Positions 57,135 to 64,000 of a DNA stretch of 64,000 nucleotides are shown one piece after another; within the stretch, counting starts at the first letter, position 1, and the number at the start of each line of letters is the position of its first letter. A program made the translations under genes and the position numbers. The notes beneath the pieces were generated by a model, which saw only the letters and a program-made list of their open reading frames with translations, had not been told where the DNA came from and made no database searches. The DNA is taken from assembly GCA_018105865.1 (NCBI GenBank), contig CM030863.1, positions 2,826,101-2,890,100 of the forward strand. Direction: 5' to 3'. This DNA is from Metaphire vulgaris (Eukaryota; Annelida; Clitellata; Crassiclitellata; Megascolecidae).

Positions 57135-57440
57135 TATCGCTATCCGCTTCCATATTATTCCAGTTCCCGTAACAACACCGAAGTTAAGCATCTTCGAGCG
57201 CGGCTCGCACTTGGATGGGGCGCCCATCCGAGATCGATTCGTGATGCCCGAGGCCAACAAAGCCGTTCATCGCTTTAGGTGTCGATAAATTGGCAGCAAA
57301 GTTAAGCTGCGAAGGTAAAACGCGAGTATAGAGAAAGCAACGGCAAACTACTCTAGAGTCTAGATTAATATCGTAAGCCACCTCTGCGTTGCTGCTTGTC
57401 TAGTAACCGGAGATCAGCGCCGGACCCTACTTTTGCTCGA
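57135..57440 (+). mobile_element. 5S rRNA-derived SINE
   Basis: The head has the 5S internal promoter region (ACACCGAAGTTAAGCATC, then TTCGAGCGCGGCTCGCACTT, GGATGGG). A non-5S body shared with 62577-62890 follows (GCCGTTCATCGCTTTAGGTG, TTAAGCTGCGAAGGTAAAAC, CCGGAGATCAGCGCCGG). Confidence 0.82.
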
Positions 57441-57470
57441 ATACAGGACTACGTGTACCCCGACCTTTAA

Positions 57471-57544
57471 AACCCCTTTACTGGCCATTTATTTGTAACA
57501 TAATGTAAAATGGGCGCATATGTGCGTCACGGCCGGTAAAGGGT
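57471..57544. mobile_element. Diverged TTAA-bounded micro-MITE
   Basis: TTAA-AACCCCTTTACTGG to GGCCGGTAAAGGGT-TTAA; a cousin of the 72-bp elements with altered interior. Confidence 0.55.
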
Positions 57545-57647
57545 TTAACGTTAATGTTTTCAAAATACCTGCGGCAGATTTCCTTAGAGAAATGCAATGT
57601 TGACCGAATACAGAGGCGAGGATTCAATGTAATTACATTATAGCAGC

Positions 57648-57965
57648 CAGTGGCGTAGCCAGGATTTCCGGAAGAGGGGTTTTGGTTTTCACTTTTGACC
57701 GTAACCAACTTTCGCAAAATCTTGACAAGCAAAATAAGGCCATCCTATGTATCTGTCCTATGTCTTTCCTTCTAAAATTACAAAAATAATTATGTAGTCA
57801 CGTTTATGGCGCTTAAAAATTTTGGTCAGCAGCCCCAAAGGGTTGGGGGGTTGACCTTCAAAACCGCGTCCGAAAATACAATCTGCATGGAAACACATTT
57901 TAATAAATTTTCGTCGGCGCCCAATGGGGGATTTAACCCCCAAACCCCCTTTGGCTATGCCACTG
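57648..57965. mobile_element. hAT-type MITE (GGCGTAGCCAGGATTTCC family)
   Basis: A 318 bp element flanked by ATAGCAGC / ATAGCAAC (7 of 8), with TTGACAAGCAAAATAAGG inside. Un-nested relative of 33701-34179. Confidence 0.88.
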
Positions 57966-57973
57966 ATAGCAAC

Positions 57974-58630
57974 TGAGACTGTGGGCATCAGTGACGGATT
58001 TACCAAGGGGGAAAATGGTATATCTGTACCTGACCACCAGCAAAATAAAAATGTAGGGACCCACCTGGAGTTGCCAGATATCCAAAGTCGAAATACGGGA
58101 GATATGTTTCCGCGATCAATGCGCCCACTCCACGATCCAGTTCACTGTGAATTATTATGGCTAGAGCTATACTACAGTCTAGTGAGTGTACACGACAGTA
58201 CTATAAAGTATAGACTAGGAAAAAGCAATAAACAACTCTGTCCAATGCACTGCATCATCTGCATGTAGTGAATCAATATTACAAGCAAGTTATAATAATA
58301 ATATTATTAGTATTATTAGGCGGGAGACTGAGGCTGAAATATGGGAGCTCCCGTAAAATACGGGAGATCTGGCAACCCTAGGCCCACCTGTTCTATTAGC
58401 ACTATTTTATAATGATTTTTATGATTTATTTGTTTAAACAACTTTATTTTCCAAAATTCAACCATTTGTCACGCAACGTTTCCTCAAAAAAGAAAAAGGT
58501 TATCGCCACTATTAGGCTACTCATACATCTGATATGTATAACTCTTCCGCTCTTCCGAAAGTTTCCTGAGAAAAGCTTTAAAAAACTTGACAAGCAAAAA
58601 AGGAAAGTTTATCTCGCCACTTTTCACACA
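57974..58630. other. No gene; GACAAGC-motif debris
   Basis: CTTGACAAGCAAAAAAGGAA occurs near 58585. 58310-58380 and 60245-60290 share TTGCCAGATATCCAAAGTCG, then AAATA..GGAG. No coding region. Confidence 0.4.
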
Positions 58631-58828
58631 CAGGGGCGGTGCTAGGGGGGTGGGTCCGCGGGTCCGGACCCACCCAACCTCGGGCAAGAACACCCGACAA
58701 ATCGTTCAAATCTGCAGAGAAATTTTGATCTGGGGGTGGGGGTGATGGGGAGGGGTAGTCTGAGCCGGGTCCTGGTTATGTAGATTGCATTAGACCCACC
58801 CAGCCAACAAAACCCAGCGCCGCCCCTG
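58631..58828. mobile_element. hAT-type MITE with CAGGGGCGGTGCTAGG terminus
   Basis: A 198 bp element ending GCGCCGCCCCTG, flanked by exact TTCACACA (58623-58630, 58829-58836). Confidence 0.9.
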
Positions 58829-59255
58829 TTCACACACTTGATCTGCATGTAACTTTTTTGAAGAACGTGTACCGGGACCTAAAAATGAAAATCCGCCACT
58901 GGCTGGGATAGTCATTAGGGAAAACCAGGCGATGAATTCACACCACTCTGATCGCTGCATCGGTCACCGCATTCTACGGAAACAAAAGTGAGATCGCGTA
59001 ATTAATGGCGTAATGAAAATCAGGATACGACCGCTTTCATTTAATTCGCTCGCGCAAAACGTGGCATACATATTATGGATAATGGCGATAAAATTATTCT
59101 TGTCGTCGATTATCAATTCCTCAAATCCAACCCGAGTCGAACAGGCTTACTCTACGCAAAGCAGAGGCTACTAATAATTTACAATAGGCCGATCAAGACA
59201 CCAATACGCCTAAAACATATCAATTTTACCAGAAAATATGCCTAATGTATTTTAC

Positions 59256-59555
59256 AGAGGCGGTTCCAGGATTTCTTGGTGGGGGGATGAATGAATTCAC
59301 AGAAAGTTAGTGGTGGGGGTGAAACTAGAAGAGAAAAAACACTAAACTTTGCCGAAAAAGGATGGGAAAAGGGGAATTGTATCCCTAATTTTTACTACAT
59401 TTTTACCGAAAAATAAGTTGACAAGCAAAAAAGGTCATCCGCGGTTAGTTTTACTGGACTTTTACCCAAAATGTAGGTTTCACCAGCAAAAAAAGTAAGC
59501 TCGAAAGTCCGGTGGGAGGACGCATCCCCATTCATCCCCCACGTGGAACCGCCCG
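59256..59555. mobile_element. hAT-type element (GGCGGTTCCAGG family)
   Basis: From CAGAGGCGGTTCCAGG to CACGTGGAACCGCC, with GACAAGCAAAAAAGGTCATC and CCAGCAAAAAAAGTAAGC inside. Target duplication not clear. Confidence 0.75.
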
Positions 59556-60034
59556 CAACTGGAATTATACGATTTATTGCTTTACCTGTGGTCTGTGCAC
59601 GGATTTATATCGATGTCATAAAAATATTAACAAGTAAGGCACCGTTTAGTATTTTCCACGTCATTGTAGACTGTAGAGTGTAGGCCTATGCTAAAGAAAC
59701 GTTTTTACCACTGCAAGATCGCGAACCGATTAATAGTGTGTGCCTATGGTTATCATTATTAATACTTGGTCTTGGCTGTCAAAGAAACACAATAGATTAT
59801 ATTTATCAGATGCTCACAGTTGCTCAGCCGAGCAGAGGTTAGCTGGCTCTTTGAATTGCAGTGGTATTCAAAAGAGCTTTGCACCGTGACTGAGAGCAGC
59901 CTAACCAAGATTTGAAGTTTAATGTAAAAAATGCAAGGCCTTAAGAATTGGTAGACGTTGTGCAATGGTCTGTGCTTACTTATTGTTGAATGGATCTGCC
60001 CTGGCTTATGTTGGCTTATGTTGATGCATTGAGG
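59556..60034. other. No feature recognised
   Basis: The minus ORF 59759-60082 lies partly in the next element and is not convincing. Confidence 0.4.
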
Positions 60035-60233
60035 CAGTGTTTTATCCAGGCCTGTTAGGAGGGGAGATTTCCCCCTCCCCAAACCTCAAAATCCCCCAAA
60101 ATAAAATCCCAGCACTTACACAAATTTTGCATTGAATTGTGTCTGTTCCCCTCCAACCAAGTCGATTCCCCCCACCCCGAAAGCCTCAATTTCTCCCCCC
60201 AAGGCCTGGAGCTGGAGTCTGGATAAAACACTG
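60035..60233. mobile_element. hAT-type MITE with CAGTGTTTTATCCAG terminus
   Basis: A 199 bp element ending CTGGATAAAACACTG, flanked by CATTGAGG / AATTGAGG (7 of 8). Confidence 0.88.
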
Positions 60234-61008
60234 AATTGAGGTATCTTGGGGTAGGGTTGCCAGATATCCAAAGTCGAAATAAGGGAGCAGTGGCGTCGCG
60301 AGGGGTTGCGGGGGGCGGGTGCGGACCGCACCGGGTGACACCACCTACGGGGGTGACACCACAACAAGGATGACCTTGTTTTGCTTGTCACCTTTTTTGT
60401 GCTTGTCACGGCATCTGAGAAGGAAAATTGTGAGGAGGATGATGACCTTTTCTTTGCTTCTTTGTTTTAGAATTAGAAGTGTCATTATCGTATCTTCGGC
60501 GTGGCTTAGTCATGTAATACTGGAGTCAGTTAATTGATGTTCACGAGGTTCTAGTCTGACAGTCAATGTCTTATATATTCATATTCGTTCAACCGCATTT
60601 TTAAGCGAATTGGTCTGAGTGAGAAAAGTTACTGTCAAATCGCTTTAAGGGTTCAAAATTCTTGTTATTTTGCTATTTTCTGCTCTATTGAGTATTGATG
60701 CAACTCTTACTTAGCCTAACTTAGGTACCAATATTCTTATTTGACTGAGGATACTGGTTTTTAGTTGCTTCTCACCTTTGAACATTTCTTAATTAGTTTC
60801 TTGTTTTCTAAGCAAACGATTTCAAAATAATAATAATGTCATCAGTAGAAGCTTTTAATAAATAATATTTAAAAATTTAAATCATTCGCGAATGATGATG
60901 TACAGTAGAAAGACTAGAAAGTCTCCAGAAATCGGCAAAATTATTGAAGCATTTCTCATACTAGAGACACACAGCGACATATTTATTATTTATTTATTTA
61001 AGCGCATA
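60234..61008. other. MITE debris, no gene
   Basis: CAGTGGCGTCGCGAGG at 60290 starts an element whose other end was not found. It carries TTTTGCTTGTCACC and TGTGCTTGTCACGG. Confidence 0.4.
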
Positions 61009-61016
61009 GCCTTTCG

Positions 61017-61199
61017 CAGTGGCGGCTCTAGGATTTGGCAAGTGGGGGCCGTTGGGGTGGCAACTTCTAATCATGGGGGCCAACCATTTATTGTTTAATG
61101 TATGTAGCATTAAGTATAGTGTCCCAACAGGGGGCACTGGGGGGCAGGCACTCAATAGGGGCACGGCCCCCATGCTCCCCCCCGGTGGAGCCGCCACTG
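61017..61199 (+). mobile_element. hAT-type MITE, CAGTGGCGGCTC family
   Basis: A 183 bp element flanked by exact GCCTTTCG (61009-61016, 61200-61207). Confidence 0.92.
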
Positions 61200-61207
61200 G
61201 CCTTTCG

Positions 61208-61695
61208 GCCGTTGCGATTGTACACCATAACTGTCTATTTTGCGCACATTGGAAGGCTTCTGACACCGGTAATCCACAGTCCCCATGGATTTGGTGAAGC
61301 CAAGTGATTGGTGGTCTGCCTCGTGGACGATTCCATCCTGAAATGCTAATGTCTCTGTCTCGAAGTCGCGTTGTTAGTTGTTGAAGTGCAGCTCAGGCAG
61401 GCACTGCTGGTGGGCAGTGGCGGCTCCACCGGGGGGCCAGGGGAGGCCCGTGCCTCCTATTGAGTGCCTGCCCCCCCCCAGTGGCTCCCCCAGTTGGGAC
61501 CCTATACTTAATGCTACATACATTAAACAACAAATGGTTGGCACCCCATGATTAGAAGTTGCCACCCCAACGGCCCCCCACTTGCCAAATCCTAGAGCCG
61601 CCACTGCTGGTGGGAGTCTTGCGACGTGCCAAAAGAGGCCGAGACGTCGACGACGAACAATGGCTTGTACAGTCTCTAGTCCAGAGCTCAAATAT
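61208..61695 (-). pseudogene. LINE ORF2 C-terminal fragment split by a MITE
   Basis: Minus strand reading VRRRRLGLFWHVARLPPAVP, then decayed ...RMESSTRQTTNHL, matches the RRRL.LFGHVAR.P...P and WRRPRGRP..TW blocks of LINE ORF2 C-termini. The 61415-61606 element interrupts it. Confidence 0.65.
61415..61606 (-). mobile_element. hAT-type MITE, CAGTGGCGGCTC family, nested in a LINE
   Basis: A 192 bp element flanked by exact CTGGTGGG (61407-61414, 61607-61614). Confidence 0.92.
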
Positions 61696-61984
61696 ACTGT
61701 ACTTCATCGTTGCATTATTATGAAGTCAAACCATCTAATATTAAGGTGACATAGGACAGGTAATATTAGCTTCAGTGCATGATTTCAAAGGCAAGTATGG
61801 AAACTTTGCTGAGAACGGCTTCAAGGCAGTTCTTATGTAGCCTTTATAAAACTGTTGTGTAGGCCTAACATTCTTTAGTACAAAGTGCATTCACAAACCT
61901 CCATTATTCTGGTATGGTATGGTATAAAAGTGTTTGCATTGATGAAACAGGCAGAATTCCAGACACCTTGAATAGACTAAGCTG

Positions 61985-62139
61985 CAGTAGCGTGTAGAGA
62001 AGGGCGGGTGGGGCGGTGGCCCCGGGCGCAGACCAGGGGGGGGCGTAAAAATCGAGCTGATGACCTTTTTTTTGCTCGGTGGGCGTACTTTGGACACAAC
62101 TTGGCCCCGGGCGTCGACCACCCTCTCTACACGCCACTG
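61985..62139. mobile_element. hAT-type MITE with CAGTAGCGTGTAGAG terminus
   Basis: A 155 bp element ending CTCTACACGCCACTG, flanked by exact CTAAGCTG (61977-61984, 62140-62147). It contains GATGACCTTTTTTTTGCTCG. Confidence 0.92.
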
Positions 62140-62147
62140 CTAAGCTG

Positions 62148-62576
62148 TTCACGTTTGGTACGCTCCAAAGAACGTGGTTTGCAGATTCTATAGGTTGGGC
62201 AGATAGAATTTCGAAAAGGTGTTTTGTACGAGGTACAGGTGTGATTTGATATTTAGTTTTGGGGTGACGAAATGCCTCTAGTATGCCTACACAAGAGCTC
62301 AGATGAATGAATTAGGCCTAATCCAATTGGAGAATACGATTAGCCAGTCTTGGCAACCATCGCTTAATAATTGCTAAATACTCTGTTCACACAACAGTAT
62401 ATAGGCTTTGGACGTTATGCTAGTAAAATGCTTTAGGTTTGTAATGTCACGAGAAATTAGTTTGCGCTTTATATATGCCTGGACCTATACATATTTGAAG
62501 ATGCATAGAACATTTAATAATCTTTAGATTGAAATCACTATAGGGCATTGGTAAACGTAAAGGTAGGCCTAGTCCC
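62148..62576. other. No feature recognised
   Basis: AT-rich; no gene. Confidence 0.4.
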
Positions 62577-62890
62577 ATACTCGAACGAGCGTAGGGTTTC
62601 CGGTGCTGATCTCCGGTACTAGGCAAGCAGCGATGCAGGTGGCTTACGCCATTAATCTAGAGTAGGTTGCCATTACTTTCTCTAGACCTGCGTTTTACCT
62701 TCGCAGCTTAACGCTGCTACCAATTTATCGATACCTAAGCGATGAACGGCTTGGTTGGCCGCCGGCGCCACGATTAGATCCCGGGATGGTCACCCATCCA
62801 AGTACTAACCGCGCTCGACATTGCTTAACTTCGGTGTTCTGACGAGAACCGGTCGCACAACGCCAAATAGGCCGGGTATAGGGCATAGGC
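62577..62890 (-). mobile_element. 5S rRNA-derived SINE, best-preserved copy
   Basis: On the minus strand the ~110 bp head is close to 5S rRNA (GACCGGTTCTCGTC, ACACCGAAGTTAAGCAATGT, GTTAGTACTTGGATGGGTGA, CC), with internal control elements kept. The body matches 57135-57440. It is a SINE, not a 5S gene, because the 3' quarter of 5S is replaced by the SINE body. Confidence 0.88.
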
Positions 62891-63328
62891 CTATCAGATT
62901 TTACGGAATGAAACATATGCACCATTTGCGAATTTTAATTTATTTATTACCGGCACGTCGGAACGAATTTTGTCGGCGGTGGGGGGTGGGGTTCAGCCGC
63001 ACCCTCTGCACCCCCACTTCCTATGGGCCTGATTTATTAAATTCCATGAAAATCCAACAAGCCACAAGGACGCGATAGACAAGCGATAGCTTTCCAACGG
63101 CTGATCTGTGTAGGCCTATAGAGGATTTTGAAGCTAAACACTACGGCCTGCAGTAACCTACAGTTCGTCCCAAGAACTCAAATGCACCAAAGAAGCAGGG
63201 CGCGATTTGTACGGAGGAAAGGGGGAATCTCTCTCCCCTCACCCACTGCCAAACTACATCCCCCTACTGCTACACCCCCACAGCTACACCCCCACTGTTA
63301 CATTTCCTCAAAAACTACATCCCCCAAG
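62891..63328. other. No gene recognised
   Basis: A short GGCGGTGGGGGGTGGGGTTC / GCACCCCCACTTCC stretch near 62975 and repeated CTACACCCCCACAGC / CTACATCCCCC units at about 63253-63325. Confidence 0.4.
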
Positions 63329-63450
63329 CAGTGGCGGCTCTAGGATTTGGCAAGTGGGGGGGGGGCGTTGGGGTGGCAACTTCTAATCATGGGGGGCCAA
63401 CCATTTGTTGTTTAATGTATGTTGAGCATTAAGGACGTCAGGGTCCCAAC
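63329..63450 (+). mobile_element. CAGTGGCGGCTC-family MITE, 3' truncated
   Basis: CAGTGGCGGCTCTAGGATTT to GGGTCCCAACT; the right half is missing. Confidence 0.75.
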
Positions 63451-64000
63451 TTTTGGGGCGCACGTCATATGGTCCAGGTTCAATCAAAATAATTTAGGGA
63501 ATCATTCTCCTGCTTCCTTTAGCCCTAGAATGGTGCCAATCAAAAAGGCGTATTCTATGGAAAATGACATGTTTGTCCTCCCCCACTTGTTCAAAAAACA
63601 CAATTTATCAACACTCTGCAGAGAATAATAGGGACTTGTATAAACGTAAAATTACAAAGGATGTAATTATGGACTTGCATTGATTCTCTTCCATCCAGAC
63701 GGACAATTTTTGCTCGGTTGAGGACAATTGAAGACGAGAAGAGCTGAATAAAGCACTTGTTTCCAACGATAGTAGGCCCACTCAGTGGCGTTCAGCGTGA
63801 CTATTGTTCCGTCACCTTACAGGGCATCTTTGACATTTTTCCCCCAGAGTTTTCGAGCTGACGAGCAAAATACAAAAAGATGTTAAACGCATCTGCGACT
63901 TTTTTCCTTTTCTAGCCTTGATTGTGTCTTGAAAAAAAGCGGTATTCACGTTGGTCACGGTCCTCACACCAGCATCATTCCCATCATTTCAACGGTTAGG
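63451..64000. other. No gene recognised; partial element at the window edge
   Basis: CAGTGGCGTTCAGCGTGAC at 63784 with GACGAGCAAAATACAAAAAG resembles the 39875 family. The right end was not located before the window ends. Confidence 0.35.

Noticed and set aside
62750..62880. Functional 5S rRNA gene
   Set aside because: The 5S similarity ends before the 3' quarter and continues into the SINE body.

Overview
This is an animal nuclear genomic segment. The evidence is spliced genes with GT/AG introns, metazoan protein families (RING/B-box TRIM proteins, a HIG1 mitochondrial protein, a GT61 glycosyltransferase with a signal anchor), tRNA- and 5S-rRNA-derived SINEs, CR1/L2-like LINE debris, a mariner element, and long (ATT)n, (ATC)n and (AT)n arrays. 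The sequence is AT-rich and gene-poor. A marine invertebrate is the likeliest source, but nothing here fixes the phylum.

Layout. 1-4456 (minus strand) is a RING-B-box TRIM gene followed by two tandem, decayed partial copies of its 3' part. 4457-11470 is mobile-element debris. 11472-13729 (plus) is a two-exon HIGD1-type gene of 94 residues; its first coding exon is too short for simple ORF finding, and the splice phases match. 13730-22200 is repeats, including two ~350 bp direct repeats. 22206-26142 (minus) is a three-exon TRIM-NHL-like gene without a RING, about 629 residues, with all introns in phase 1. 26150-46160 is almost entirely repeats: LINE fragments, 5S SINE, MITEs, a three-copy palindromic array and a giant ATC microsatellite. 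46435-47712 (plus) is a GT61 glycosyltransferase with an uninterrupted coding region. 47830-64000 is again repeats, with an unidentified exon-like segment at 53279-53498, a CUB-like remnant at about 55.8-56.1 kb and an internally deleted mariner at 56095-56880.

The clearest signal is the mobile-element landscape. More than twenty short non-autonomous elements with CAG(T/G)GGCG-type termini can be delimited, most by exact or near-exact 8-bp target duplications, as expected for hAT transposons. They fall into many families whose interiors do not obviously align, yet many carry the same short motif GACAAGCAAAAAAGGT, often in several copies. A second group is a set of exactly 72-bp elements bounded by TTAA (piggyBac-like). 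Two hAT-type elements sit 14 and 32 nt upstream of the 3' splice sites of the HIGD1 and TRIM-NHL genes. I found no operon-like system, CRISPR array or defence island, and the genes show no sign of acting together.
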